Origin: CAG-873 sp910578365
GTDB lineage: Bacteria > Bacteroidota > Bacteroidia > Bacteroidales > Muribaculaceae
NCBI GenBank assembly: GCA_951635545.1
Contig: OX620685.1
Span: 3,410,001-3,474,000, forward strand
DNA length: 64,000 nt
Reading direction: 5' to 3'
Shown: one piece after another, positions 16,645 through 26,215 of the stretch
How positions within the stretch are numbered: the first letter of the stretch is position 1
Layout: every line of letters begins with the position of its first letter
The notes under the pieces: model-generated
Database searches by the model: none
What the model was told of the DNA's origin: nothing
The model's input: only the letters and a program-made list of their open reading frames with translations
Position numbers and translations under genes: made by a program

Positions 16645-17898
16645 TTACTTATAGCGGGCCCAGCGAAGGAGTTCGCCGAAGGTGGGTTTCTTGCCGTACA
16701 TGAATATGCCTACGCGGTAGATTTTGGCGGCAAGCCATATCAGGGCCACCGACGAGGCATATAGCAGCACCAGCGACACCAGTATCTCCCACAGCGGTAT
16801 GCCGAAAGGTATGCGGGCCATCATCACCATGGGAGAGGTAAAGGGCACAATCGAGCCCCAGAAGGCCGCCCCCGACGACGGGTTGTTGATTACCGACGGC
16901 GCCAGCACAAAGCCTATGATTATGGGCAGCACGGCCACCATCTGCAGCTGGCTGGCATCCTGTATGTTGTCGACAGCCGAACCAATGGCCGCATATATTG
17001 ATGAATAAAACAGATAGCCGCCCACCACAAACAGTATCATATACACGAACAGCATTGCCACATAGCCGGCATCGCCAAGCTGCGACAGCACTCCGGCAAA
17101 GTCGGAGTCTATGCCGGACAATGAGCCTATTATTGCCGGCATTGCCCATACGGTAAACGACAGCACTATCGCGGCCCAGATTAGTATCTGTGTCAGCGCC
17201 ACAAGGCCTACGCCGATAATTTTGCCGGCCATAAGTACCGACGGCTTCACCGACGAAACCACTATCTCGAGTACACGGTTGTTCTTTTCCTCTATAATCG
17301 AGGTCATTACCATCTGTCCGTACATCAGAATTATCATGTAGAGTATGAATGCCATCGCAAGGCCCATGCCGTAGCTCAGACCCGACGAGGTTTCTTCGTC
17401 GGCCTTGTCGATGCGCATGGTGCTGAGTGCCACTTTGGCATGCACACTGTTGAGTATCTGCTCCAGATTGTCGATGTTGTAGCGGCCGAGGCGTATCGAC
17501 TCTATGCCGGACTCAAGCTGTCCGCTGATAAACTGCTCTACCATCATCGAGGCGGGGCCGTGGGTGTAGAGCCGCACGTCCGACGGATTGTCGACCACGT
17601 CGCGCCCTATTTCGAGCACGCCGTAGTATTGTTCGTCGGCCTTGGCGGCGTCGAGGTCTGAATCGACTACTGTAAAGCTCACCTCGCTGCTGTTCTGCAG
17701 GCGCGCGGCCAGCAGTCCACTGTTATCGATTACGGCTATGCGCTGTTTGTCGGGGGTTGATACCATGGCTATCAGAGCCGGCACCACCATCAGGCCCAGC
17801 ATAAACAGGGGCATAAGTATAGTGGTGATTATAAAGCTTTTTCGCTTTACGCGCTCGAGATATTCGCGCGATACTATAATTGAGAGCGGTGAATTCAT
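16645..17898 (-). CDS. ABC-2 type exporter permease (NatB-like)
   Basis: 417 residues. There is one N-terminal transmembrane helix (about 22-45), a large extracytoplasmic domain (about 46-180), then five hydrophobic helices in the C-terminal half (about 185-400), the ABC2_membrane_3 / NatB layout. The EEKNNRVLEIVVSSVKPSVLMAGKI motif (about 203-228), the cytoplasmic coupling segment of this family, is present. The gene overlaps its ATPase partner by four bases (ATGA). NatAB of Bacillus exports sodium; many relatives export other small molecules, so the substrate is unknown. Confidence 0.88.
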   Translation of the reverse strand: MNSPLSIIVSREYLERVKRKSFIITTILMPLFMLGLMVVPALIAMVSTPDKQRIAVIDNSGLLAARLQNSSEVSFTVVDSDLDAAKADEQYYGVLEIGRDVVDNPSDVRLYTHGPASMMVEQFISGQLESGIESIRLGRYNIDNLEQILNSVHAKVALSTMRIDKADEETSSGLSYGMGLAMAFILYMIILMYGQMVMTSIIEEKNNRVLEIVVSSVKPSVLMAGKIIGVGLVALTQILIWAAIVLSFTVWAMPAIIGSLSGIDSDFAGVLSQLGDAGYVAMLFVYMILFVVGGYLFYSSIYAAIGSAVDNIQDASQLQMVAVLPIIIGFVLAPSVINNPSSGAAFWGSIVPFTSPMVMMARIPFGIPLWEILVSLVLLYASSVALIWLAAKIYRVGIFMYGKKPTFGELLRWARYK

Positions 17899-18833
17899 TG
17901 CTGCTTGGTGTTAGATGCTTCTACGGTTTTGATAAATATGTCGTCCATCGACGGCAGGAGTTCGTTGAACCCGCGCAGTTCTATCGCACTGTTGGCCAGC
18001 GAAATCACACGGCGCATATCGTCGGAGGTGTTCAGGCGCAGTTTGGCGCCGAGGTTTCCGTCGCGGTCGGGAGGCAGAGCCTCCACCGAGGCCACCTCCG
18101 AGCCGAGGGCAGCCTGCAACGAGGCATAGTCGCCGCGGAAGCGCATCTCCATACTGTTGTCGCTGAAACGGCGACGCAGCTCGGCCACGCTGCCGCTGAG
18201 TATGTCGTGACTCTTGTTGATAAGGGTTATGGAGTCGCACAGTTCTTCGACACTCGACATATTGTGGGTGGAGAATATCACCGTGGCGCCTTCGTCGCGC
18301 AGTTTCAGAATTTCGCGTTTGAGTACATTGGCGTTTATGGGGTCGAAGCCCGAGAATGGCTCGTCGAATATCAGCAGTTCGGGTTTATGCAGCACCGTGA
18401 CTATGAACTGTACCTTCTGGGCCATACCTTTCGACAGTTCTTCCACTTTCTTGTCCCACCAGTCGGAAATCTCCAGACGTTCGAACCATTGGCGAAGTGC
18501 CTGCTCGGCATCGTGCTTGCTCATCCCCTTGAGGCGGGCGAAGAACAGGGCCTGTTCGCCCACCTTCATTTTCTTGTACAGACCGCGTTCTTCGGGCAGA
18601 TAGCCTATATTCACCACGTCGGCGGCGGTGAGCTGATTACCGTTGAAGAATACTGTACCGCTGTCGGGGGCGGTGATATGATTGATTATGCGAATCAGAG
18701 TTGTCTTGCCGGCGCCGTTAGGGCCAAGCAGTCCGTAGACTTTTCCGCGCGGCACCTCGAGCGATACATCGTCGAGAGCGGTGTGATTGGTAAAAGCCTT
18801 AGTAATGTGTTCTGCTTTGATTATAGAATCCAT
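17895..18833 (-). CDS. ABC transporter ATP-binding protein (NatA-like)
   Basis: 312 residues. Walker A LLGPNGAGKTTLIRI (about 33-47), Q-loop in IGYLPEERGLYKKMKVGEQ, ABC signature LSKGMAQKVQ (about 137-146), Walker B LLIFDEPFSGFDP (about 157-169) and the switch histidine in IFSTHNMSSVEEL are all intact. The last 90 residues form the C-terminal regulatory extension found in NatA/DUF4162-type exporters. It is the first gene of a two-gene operon and forms a homodimer on the downstream permease. Nothing indicates the exported substrate. Confidence 0.92.
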   Translation of the reverse strand: MDSIIKAEHITKAFTNHTALDDVSLEVPRGKVYGLLGPNGAGKTTLIRIINHITAPDSGTVFFNGNQLTAADVVNIGYLPEERGLYKKMKVGEQALFFARLKGMSKHDAEQALRQWFERLEISDWWDKKVEELSKGMAQKVQFIVTVLHKPELLIFDEPFSGFDPINANVLKREILKLRDEGATVIFSTHNMSSVEELCDSITLINKSHDILSGSVAELRRRFSDNSMEMRFRGDYASLQAALGSEVASVEALPPDRDGNLGAKLRLNTSDDMRRVISLANSAIELRGFNELLPSMDDIFIKTVEASNTKQQ

Positions 18834-19009
18834 ATTATAATATTGTTTACCTTAATATGACGCATAAAAAAGGTAAAAATTACATATCGACCATAGATAT
18901 TTTTGCGCCCGCTGTCCGTACCTGCCCGTGGGGGATAACGGGGGAAAAGTACAAACAGTACTTCTGAATTTTCTCTGTGAGCCGTTTGCGTTCGCTGCGC
19001 GAGGCGGGC

Positions 19010-19825
19010 TTACTCCAATATGCCTTGGGCACTGATGCGGAACCGGCACGGGAGGCCGTCGACTGGATATAGCTCGTCGATGTCGGGCGATATAGCGTCA
19101 ATCCACTCGTCGGGCAGAATCTGACCGGCTCGCCATATCCGCTCGTCCGAGCCGCCGTACACGGCCAGCACCACTGTCTGCCCCGACGCTATGGCTGCAG
19201 TCAAAGTCGTGTCGGCTTTCAGCTGCGCAATCTCTGCCCGACATTCGTTGCAGTCGGGACTGTAAAAGAGCAGCAACACCTGCCGGCCGCGGTAATCGCT
19301 CATACGCCCATGGCGGCCATCGCGGGCAGTGAATTCAAAATCCGGAGCCTCTGTACCCGGGCGGCACTGCGCGGTCATGCGGCGCATAAACTCAATTGCT
19401 TCGCGACGCGGATAGTCGGCAGCCAGCATGGCGTCGGCAAATAGCAGGTACACCTCGTCGTCGGCTACAGGCGAACGGCGATCGAGCAGATAGCCTTCGG
19501 TGAGCAGCGACAGCTCGTTGGCGGCGAAGCGGCTCACGGCGGCCCGGCGCACCATTACCTCTACCGCCCGACGGCGCGCACAGCTGTCGGCCACAGGCAT
19601 CACCGACATGAAATCGGCGAAATTCCTGCCCATAAACTCGCGGTCGGCCACGGCTGCGGAGTCGCTGAAATCCATATTGTCCCAGAAGTGCTCGAGCAGC
19701 CATGCAGCCCTCAGCGGCGCCGTACGCAACTCGGAAGGTATAGATGGCAAAGCCAGTTCGCGCCCGCAAAGGGCAAGCGAACCGGCCAGGCCTATTAATA
19801 TGAAGATTATTTTTTTCAAATTCAT
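19010..19825 (-). CDS. DUF5106 / TlpA-like thiol-disulfide redoxin
   Basis: 271 residues from the ATG at 19825, two bases after the upstream stop; an earlier in-frame start would overlap that gene by about 30 bases. A signal peptide (LKKIIFILIGLAGSLALCG) is followed by an alpha-helical DUF5106-like region (about 25-145) and a thioredoxin fold (about 150-270) with the redox motif SPDCNECRAE, a CXXC. Such proteins are tethered or periplasmic disulfide reductases. It ends the fimbrial operon and follows a large surface lipoprotein with several cysteines, so it might act on fimbrial subunits; that is inference. An independent housekeeping role is equally possible. Confidence 0.75.
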   Translation of the reverse strand: MNLKKIIFILIGLAGSLALCGRELALPSIPSELRTAPLRAAWLLEHFWDNMDFSDSAAVADREFMGRNFADFMSVMPVADSCARRRAVEVMVRRAAVSRFAANELSLLTEGYLLDRRSPVADDEVYLLFADAMLAADYPRREAIEFMRRMTAQCRPGTEAPDFEFTARDGRHGRMSDYRGRQVLLLFYSPDCNECRAEIAQLKADTTLTAAIASGQTVVLAVYGGSDERIWRAGQILPDEWIDAISPDIDELYPVDGLPCRFRISAQGILE

Positions 19826-19827
19826 CT

Positions 19828-22800
19828 CTAACGGTCTACGCAGCGTATAAAGCAAGCATCGGAATTTTGAAAATCATTGCCATTCGAAACTTCCTTTTGG
19901 AATATATTGGTAGGCGGCAGATAATTGAAGTCAAAAGTAAAATAATTGATATCCAGAGCGACCGACGGCTCTAATTTGCCAGTATTAGCATTAACGGCTG
20001 TACCTATCTGCTTTGCCCAGTAAATAGCGCCGGGACGCATATACAAGTCGTAGAACAGAGGCATCGCCTCTGATGTATTTTGCGATGTACGTCCACATGC
20101 GTACCTCAGCGTTCCATCAACTGGTTCGGTTCCAAGTCCACGTGTGCTATGCTTACGATGCCCGTAGCCCGATGCTCCGATAGGGAAGAAAACATGATAG
20201 CCACGGAGTGGATCACCTTCCTTGGCAACGTAAGCAAAGCAACCGCGCATACCATATTTAGCGTCTGCAACTCCATTAACATCACGCTGATATCCGTATG
20301 CCTTGTTCAGGTCGCTCTGAACCTCGGTAGCTCCGTCGCCATAGAGTACACCATAACCTTGCTCGGTAGCTTTCTTCAAATTCATGAAGTCATCGACAGT
20401 CGCCACAGTGCAAACTTTGCCATTTACAGTCGGGTCGGCAAAATTATTATTGTAGAGAGTCGACGGGGGCTGACTGCATTTTTCACTACCTATTGTAGCC
20501 CACGACACGTTCTGCTTGGTTGTTGCCAGGGTAAATGAAGTTCGCTGTTTATCAGCAGAAAAGTCAGCGGGCCCAACATTTACCCAATAATTCTTATGAG
20601 TATATTTATTGCAGCTTGCATCGATAGGATAGTCCCAGCGGCAGAAACGGAAAAGCGAGCCTTCATCAACCACCTGATCAACCTCGTGATCTTTGGTGTA
20701 CATGTTAAATGTATGCCATGCCGGGCTTCCGGAATACAGGCGTACAGGCGCATGCCCCTGACGCACAAAAATCAGATGCACGCAGCTGTAGTTGTGATAT
20801 TCTACCCGGACTATTGCAAAGCGCGATTTGGTATCTTTCTCTCCCTCACTTATTGTTCCTTGGAATTGAATATTGAAATCGATAGCCGTTCTGGTAGTAC
20901 CCTCAACCTGGTCCTGGCCGTCGAGTTTTATAAAATTACTGTCACCGGCCACTATGTATGCCCGCCAGGGACCCTGAGATTCCACATTCGTGAATTCTGT
21001 GGCATTTTCACGATCGAGCTGCTTCATAACCACATGGAAGGGTGTATTGTTATTATAATTGCGGTATACGCCCTTGGGGTTGACAATTCGGCGGACCTGA
21101 TATACTTCCGTGCTTGCGACAGGCAGCTTGGTATCGTCGGACAACGTAATAGATATTGACAGCACAGCTTTGCGGGGATATCCCACATAAGGATTGTTGC
21201 CGGTATACGCCGAGGTAGACACAAGCTGCTTGGCTCGGGTGTACAACGGTATCTGCATTTCTATCACATTACCGCTTCCCCGGATTGTATATTTACCAAG
21301 TTCCTCTGTACCGTGTTCACCGGGTTCCGGGCTATATAATCTGTGGCCGCGGCTTATCACAAATCCTTCTTCGTCCGTGAGTTCCTTTTCATAGTGTGCC
21401 TTATTATCCTCTGTCACGACAGTCTGGCTTGTACGAATCAGCGACAAGAATCCATTATACGGATATTTTTTTCCGTACTCACCATTTTTGTCGGCTGTAT
21501 GGTTGTAATCCAGACGTGTTGCGTGGTCTTGCCCATCCCACGGAGTGGCAAATTCCGGAGCCCAGTTATTCGAAGAAATATCTATATTGATCGACTTGAT
21601 TTTCTTGCCGCCGGTGTTGATACGCATCGGCATAATCATGCTGTGGTTGTACAGATATGAGATGTACAGAGGGTTGGGCAGATGAATGCCCGGAGTTTCG
21701 TCGTACTCTATATGCCAGTCGGCATCGTTGCCGTTGCCTTTAAAGCTGAGAGTGAGCTTGTAGTGGTGGTTGCGCTCGCAGTCGTAGTTGTTTTTCACGT
21801 CCTTGCCAAGCATGAAACGGAACTTGATGGGTCCGGAGCTTACATAGTCGTTGTTGCGCGACTCGTAATATCCGGTAACCTCCACGTATGTGCCATTGGG
21901 CTTGCTGTCTTTGGCGGCATCGTGGAGCCACTTTATCGAACCGTTCTGATCGAGTACAGGATTGCCGTCGGCATCTGTTTCAAAATCGCCTGCATCGGGA
22001 TGGTCAACATTGCCGTCGAAATCCGAGTCCTGATACTTCATTGCTCCGGTTCCCTGCATGTTTTCGAAGAAAGGCAGGCAGAAAGCGGTTTCGTCGTGGA
22101 AATTCACTTCTTTGCCGTTGCGCTTGTACGATGTGAGCTTGCTGTCGCGCACCACCGACGGCCAGTTCTCGTAGTTGTCGTCATCGGCTGTGCCGGCTCC
22201 GTATACTATACGGTAGTCCGACTGAGTAATGCCGAAACCGCCATTGATTGTGCTGCCGGCCTCTGGAGTGCCTGCAGCGCTGTAAAGGCCAAGATAGCAG
22301 CCGTCGGCCACATCGTACACCCTGGCGTCTTTTATGTATACGGTAACATTCTCGCGCAGGTTGCTGCCGTCGAAGTCTATAGTCAGTTTCGAGGCGGCAC
22401 GCCGTATCCACGAATGAAGCGAGATGGTTTCGGGGCGCACCTGCACCACACTCTCGCCCTCAAGGTTCATGCCGCGTGTATCGGCACGCTCGTTGGTGAA
22501 ATATCCGAACATGGGGCATTTAAGCGCCACGGTACTGTTCCACTGCAATTTAATGGAGCGCAGTTTGTCGATGGTTTCTATGCCTGCGGACTGCGGCGAA
22601 AGGCCGTCGACATTTGCCACGGCAAAAATTTTGTAATTGCCGTAAGGCAGGGTCATGTCGGACTTCACGCAGTATGTCTGCTCCTGTACCCCGGCTCCGT
22701 TGGTGGCGTTGTCGGGCAGACGATCTTCAAGCTCTGGCTTGTACTTGCCGAGATCTACCGCCACCGAAAGGTCGCGCATCAGTTCATTATCGGTGTTGTA

Positions 22801-23079
22801 CACCAGAAGCACCAGCGAGTGTATCGGATTCATGGAGTTTCCGTCCGGAGCGGTGGTATAGTCGTTGCCGGCACCGTCCTCGCCATCGAACACCATGCCG
22901 TCGCTGCGGCTGCCGGCATTAAGATTTGCCACTTCCATAGGAGTGAAACGCATCTCTACAGCCACGCGGCCGTAGCCCTCGGGTATGTCGCCGGGCACAT
23001 CGAGCGGATCGAGTTCGCACGATGCAAGCCCGAACAGCAATGCCGCTATTAATAATATGTTATGAAAATATCTGAACAT
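19828..23079 (-). CDS. Large DUF4906-type surface lipoprotein, fimbrial tip/adhesin candidate
   Basis: 1083 residues. The N-terminus is a lipoprotein signal (ILLIAALLFGLASC, Cys about 21). The first 250 residues resemble the FimB/Mfa2-style double beta-sandwich (VLLVYNTDNELMRDLSV..., SWIRRAASKLTIDFDG), and the long C-terminal portion matches the style of DUF4906 proteins, which are usually encoded at the end of Mfa-type fimbrial operons. It is the largest product of the locus, so a tip adhesin role like Mfa5 of Porphyromonas is plausible. It begins six bases after the previous stop. The part from about residue 700 onward is somewhat less GC-rich than the first part and carries cysteines. The binding target is unknown. 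Confidence 0.72.
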   Translation of the reverse strand: MFRYFHNILLIAALLFGLASCELDPLDVPGDIPEGYGRVAVEMRFTPMEVANLNAGSRSDGMVFDGEDGAGNDYTTAPDGNSMNPIHSLVLLVYNTDNELMRDLSVAVDLGKYKPELEDRLPDNATNGAGVQEQTYCVKSDMTLPYGNYKIFAVANVDGLSPQSAGIETIDKLRSIKLQWNSTVALKCPMFGYFTNERADTRGMNLEGESVVQVRPETISLHSWIRRAASKLTIDFDGSNLRENVTVYIKDARVYDVADGCYLGLYSAAGTPEAGSTINGGFGITQSDYRIVYGAGTADDDNYENWPSVVRDSKLTSYKRNGKEVNFHDETAFCLPFFENMQGTGAMKYQDSDFDGNVDHPDAGDFETDADGNPVLDQNGSIKWLHDAAKDSKPNGTYVEVTGYYESRNNDYVSSGPIKFRFMLGKDVKNNYDCERNHHYKLTLSFKGNGNDADWHIEYDETPGIHLPNPLYISYLYNHSMIMPMRINTGGKKIKSINIDISSNNWAPEFATPWDGQDHATRLDYNHTADKNGEYGKKYPYNGFLSLIRTSQTVVTEDNKAHYEKELTDEEGFVISRGHRLYSPEPGEHGTEELGKYTIRGSGNVIEMQIPLYTRAKQLVSTSAYTGNNPYVGYPRKAVLSISITLSDDTKLPVASTEVYQVRRIVNPKGVYRNYNNNTPFHVVMKQLDRENATEFTNVESQGPWRAYIVAGDSNFIKLDGQDQVEGTTRTAIDFNIQFQGTISEGEKDTKSRFAIVRVEYHNYSCVHLIFVRQGHAPVRLYSGSPAWHTFNMYTKDHEVDQVVDEGSLFRFCRWDYPIDASCNKYTHKNYWVNVGPADFSADKQRTSFTLATTKQNVSWATIGSEKCSQPPSTLYNNNFADPTVNGKVCTVATVDDFMNLKKATEQGYGVLYGDGATEVQSDLNKAYGYQRDVNGVADAKYGMRGCFAYVAKEGDPLRGYHVFFPIGASGYGHRKHSTRGLGTEPVDGTLRYACGRTSQNTSEAMPLFYDLYMRPGAIYWAKQIGTAVNANTGKLEPSVALDINYFTFDFNYLPPTNIFQKEVSNGNDFQNSDACFIRCVDR

Positions 23080-23085
23080 AGTAAA

Positions 23086-24894
23086 TCAGTTTTTTGGGGG
23101 AAATGCCTCACACTCTACAAGATTTATCTTTTGGTCTTCGCCCATATCATTGCGGTAGTACTTGTCGTTGACCCAGTCATAGAAGAAGCGGTCAACACCT
23201 TTGCAATCCATCTTTATTACAAGCAGATTGGCAATTCCCAGGTCTTCTCCGTCGTACAACTGATAACCGTGATTGATTACAGGTGAATGCAGCAGCAGGT
23301 TCTCGTCTTTGCAAGCATTGTCGTCGACATCCCACAGATACATCACCTTGCCGTACTGGTCAGTGCGTAGTATAAAATATGTATGCACCTCTTTTTTTAC
23401 CGGGTCCACGTCGGTAAATTCCACAAAAAATCTGCGCAGCTGCATGGGCGAGGTCAGCTCGGTGCTGCACTCTTTGTCGGTGTAGTACTTCTGATTCACA
23501 CGGTCGAACACATACATCAGCTCGCTGTTCTTGGGCCAGTAGATATAAAAGAGCGATTTGTCGTCGTTAAACTCCACACGAGTGGCAATCGGCTCTTTGT
23601 CCTTGTTGTAGTACTGATAGTCCTTGTCGGCATAATAATAGCGCTGGTCGAACTTGTCGATGATAATCCATCCGGTTTCCTCGTCGCGTGTCAGGCCGTA
23701 TTCGGGCTGCAGTACAACCTCGCCATAAGGAATCACGTCGACTTCCACTTTCAGGTCGGCTTCTCCTTCGAGGCGGTTGAGAGTATAGTCGTAGACGTTG
23801 TTGCGCAGTATGTCGAAGTGATCGCCGGTCTTGGCTCCTACAGCATAGGCCGGAGGTGTGTTGTAATACTTGAAGTCGACATAGAACGAGCCGGGTGAGT
23901 TTTTGAACCTGACTTCGATACGGCTACGGACTGCCTCGGCAAGAGGCTTCTGCGCATTGCCGCCTTCGATATTTACAAATTCGGGCACATAGAGTATCCA
24001 GTCGCCATTGGCTTCGTCGCGGTAGAAATCTACCGACTGCTGTCGGGTAGTGCCCGCAGGAACCGATGGAGTTTTATAATAGTCGAGATGATAGGCGTTG
24101 CCCATATAGTCGTCCTGCTGCTTTACGCTCCGGGGGCCCTGGTACAGCGCGGTATTTGCTCCGATGAGCTTTACCGATTCAAGGTCGAAGCTTTCTTCGC
24201 CGGCACGCACGCGAATTTTTGCGAAAGCGCGCAGCATGTGCAGTGTGCCCAGCTCGGTACACCAGCCGCCGGAGTAGCTCAGGCCGGCGAGCAGATTTGT
24301 AACACCGTACATGGGTATCAGCCGGCTGCCTGCCACATCGGGGCCAAGGGCTATATGGTCATCGCCGCTGTTGTCGGCGCTATTGGCGCTAAAGCGGAAT
24401 GCGCGCTGCGATGCGTCGGCCACATCGGTTATACGGCTCTGGCCTTGGGTCAGCTCGGGATAGTTGCCTCGCCAGTTGGCCAGCACCATAAGTTTGAGCT
24501 GGTCGGCTCCGTCGATAATCTCCGGGGGGAGAGTGCCGTCGACACGGTATGTCTTGTTAGAGCCGTCGGTCGACACTAGCTTTATCATTGTATGATTGAG
24601 CGAACCCAGATAAAGGTCGTTGCGGTCGAACAGCAGTACCTTGAAATCGCCGCGTTCGATGTCGATAAGGTTTTCTATGGCCGAGCCTGGCTCATATTCG
24701 CCGGGCGACGGAGCTCGACTTACGGTCTGGTTGCCGGTAGTGATGTAGAAACCGGCACTGTATCCACCGTCCGACTGTCCGCCGCCGGGTACATCGCCAT
24801 TGTCGCATGCTGCCAACAGCAGCACGAACATTAGCGAAGCCAGCAGCGCCGCAGGCTGCATGGTCCGGTATAATATATTGTGTGTCTTCTGCAT
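23086..24894 (-). CDS. Fimbrial accessory lipoprotein with C-terminal KYY repeats
   Basis: 602 residues. The start may be the ATG at 24894 or the internal ATG at 24861, which gives a compact lipoprotein signal (QPAALLASLMFVLLLAAC). The N-terminal 370 residues look like type V fimbrial fold (FKVLLFDRNDLYLGSL, LHMLRAFAKIRVRAG, DFKYYNTPPAYAVGA). The C-terminal 200 residues form a separate domain with three spaced repeats of a D-x-(F/V)-(D/N)-(Q/D)-(R/K)-Y-Y motif. It is two bases after the FimB/Mfa2-like gene and six before the DUF4906 gene. Probably a minor tip subunit (Mfa3/Mfa4 position). The repeat domain is not one I recognise. Confidence 0.68.
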   Translation of the reverse strand: MQKTHNILYRTMQPAALLASLMFVLLLAACDNGDVPGGGQSDGGYSAGFYITTGNQTVSRAPSPGEYEPGSAIENLIDIERGDFKVLLFDRNDLYLGSLNHTMIKLVSTDGSNKTYRVDGTLPPEIIDGADQLKLMVLANWRGNYPELTQGQSRITDVADASQRAFRFSANSADNSGDDHIALGPDVAGSRLIPMYGVTNLLAGLSYSGGWCTELGTLHMLRAFAKIRVRAGEESFDLESVKLIGANTALYQGPRSVKQQDDYMGNAYHLDYYKTPSVPAGTTRQQSVDFYRDEANGDWILYVPEFVNIEGGNAQKPLAEAVRSRIEVRFKNSPGSFYVDFKYYNTPPAYAVGAKTGDHFDILRNNVYDYTLNRLEGEADLKVEVDVIPYGEVVLQPEYGLTRDEETGWIIIDKFDQRYYYADKDYQYYNKDKEPIATRVEFNDDKSLFYIYWPKNSELMYVFDRVNQKYYTDKECSTELTSPMQLRRFFVEFTDVDPVKKEVHTYFILRTDQYGKVMYLWDVDDNACKDENLLLHSPVINHGYQLYDGEDLGIANLLVIKMDCKGVDRFFYDWVNDKYYRNDMGEDQKINLVECEAFPPKN

Positions 24895-24896
24895 AA

Positions 24897-25967
24897 TTAC
24901 ATATCTACGTTCTGAAGAATTACACGCCAGCTGTTGATGTATATGTACGAATCCATCCAGCGTCCCTGATCGTCGAGGAAGAATACCATAGAGTAGTCGT
25001 CCTGATAGTCGAGATACTCCTGGTCGGTAAGGGGAGTGCCGTCGGGGCGCTTGTAGTGGCTGCGCACCAGCAGGGCATAGTCAATCAGCGGCACCGATAC
25101 TATTTGTTCGCCCTCCTTGTTATAGATGTTCACCTTGAGGTCGCCTCCCTTGGTCAGACGTGAAGTGCTGATGTGAGCCACCGCAGCGGCTACCTGGGTT
25201 ACATAGCGCGAGCCGTCTTTTCCGGTTTCAGGGGTTGTGTAGTCCGGAACGTCGACACCGGCCAGACCGGAGTAGCTCGAGTGGGCGAAATATGTGAGCG
25301 GTTCGTCAGGCAGCAGAGTGTTGTCGTAGTCCATCTTGCCGTTGTCGCCGCTGATGGTAAATGTAAAGTCCTCGTGGTTGAGCGAGTTGCCCGAGAGGTG
25401 CTGCAGCACTATGTGCAGGTCGTTGGTGTCCTTTATCAGACGCACTGTCTTGATGTGTACGCCCTGCTCGTTCTCAAACTCCACATCGGCCGACATGCCG
25501 TGGAACAGACGTTTGAGTTCGTTGCGCACATGCGAGCCGCCGGTGAGCATGCCGCTTGCCGGCTGACGGTCGTCGAGGCGGCACTGCAGGTTCTTGCCTA
25601 CTGTGGCGTCGCTGACCTTGAACGAAGTCTGATGTCCCTCGCCGCACCAGGCCAGCAATGTGTAGTTGCCCGGCTCCACGTCGACGTCCATCATATAGCC
25701 TTCCTGTGCAAGCGCCTCGCCCGACTCGGTTTTCTGCCACACCACACGGTCGGTTTCGGGGTCGAGCAGATAAAGGGTCACGGCCGAAACCTCGGCTGGG
25801 AAGGCATCGGTAAATTTCAGGTTGGTATCATAGACGAACTTTACCTTGTAGTACGGATCGCAATCTCCTTGCTCGTCATATATCATGCCGTTGCACGATG
25901 AAAGACCGGCAATCATTGCCATAGCCGCACAGAATTTAGCGATTATTCCACATTTGATTAGTTCCAT
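24897..25967 (-). CDS. FimB/Mfa2 family fimbrial subunit
   Basis: 356 residues. A lipoprotein signal (AMAMIAGLSSC, Cys about 25) is followed by the family hallmark YDEQGDCDPYYKVKFVYD near 30-47 and two beta-sandwich domains. In Porphyromonas, FimB and Mfa2 anchor the pilus to the outer membrane and set its length. It follows the Mfa1-like stalk gene after 248 bases with a hairpin terminator between, so it is probably expressed below the stalk level. The last residues (INSWRVILQNVDM) closely match the C-terminus of the stalk subunit, so an anchor is not the only possibility: it could also be polymerised. Confidence 0.82.
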   Translation of the reverse strand: MELIKCGIIAKFCAAMAMIAGLSSCNGMIYDEQGDCDPYYKVKFVYDTNLKFTDAFPAEVSAVTLYLLDPETDRVVWQKTESGEALAQEGYMMDVDVEPGNYTLLAWCGEGHQTSFKVSDATVGKNLQCRLDDRQPASGMLTGGSHVRNELKRLFHGMSADVEFENEQGVHIKTVRLIKDTNDLHIVLQHLSGNSLNHEDFTFTISGDNGKMDYDNTLLPDEPLTYFAHSSYSGLAGVDVPDYTTPETGKDGSRYVTQVAAAVAHISTSRLTKGGDLKVNIYNKEGEQIVSVPLIDYALLVRSHYKRPDGTPLTDQEYLDYQDDYSMVFFLDDQGRWMDSYIYINSWRVILQNVDM

Positions 25968-26135
25968 TGTATAGTGACGTTTGCTTGATTTACGTTGATT
26001 AAATATATGTTGTGACCGGACATGTGCCGGCTCTTTGTTGTCGAAACAGGAGGAAAACCCAGTCTGAGGGGCTTTCGGTGTAGGGTTGTCGAGGAGAAGG
26101 TGTATGAAATGCGAGAGAGAGTGAAAGGAAAGTGA

Positions 26136-26167
26136 AGAGCCGGACCCCGGACCCGGGGTCCGGCTCT
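26136..26167 (-). terminator. Attenuating hairpin between Mfa1 and FimB/Mfa2 genes
   Basis: A perfect 13-base-pair stem (AGAGCCGGACCCC and complement, 6-base loop) lies 48 bases after the stalk gene stop. It is followed on the minus strand by a pyrimidine-rich stretch without a solid U run, suggesting partial termination or 3'-end protection of the abundant stalk mRNA. Confidence 0.65.
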
Positions 26168-26215
26168 ATCGTTGTTATCGATTAAGAGGATTAAAGTGTG
26201 TGCGTATTTCAGAAA

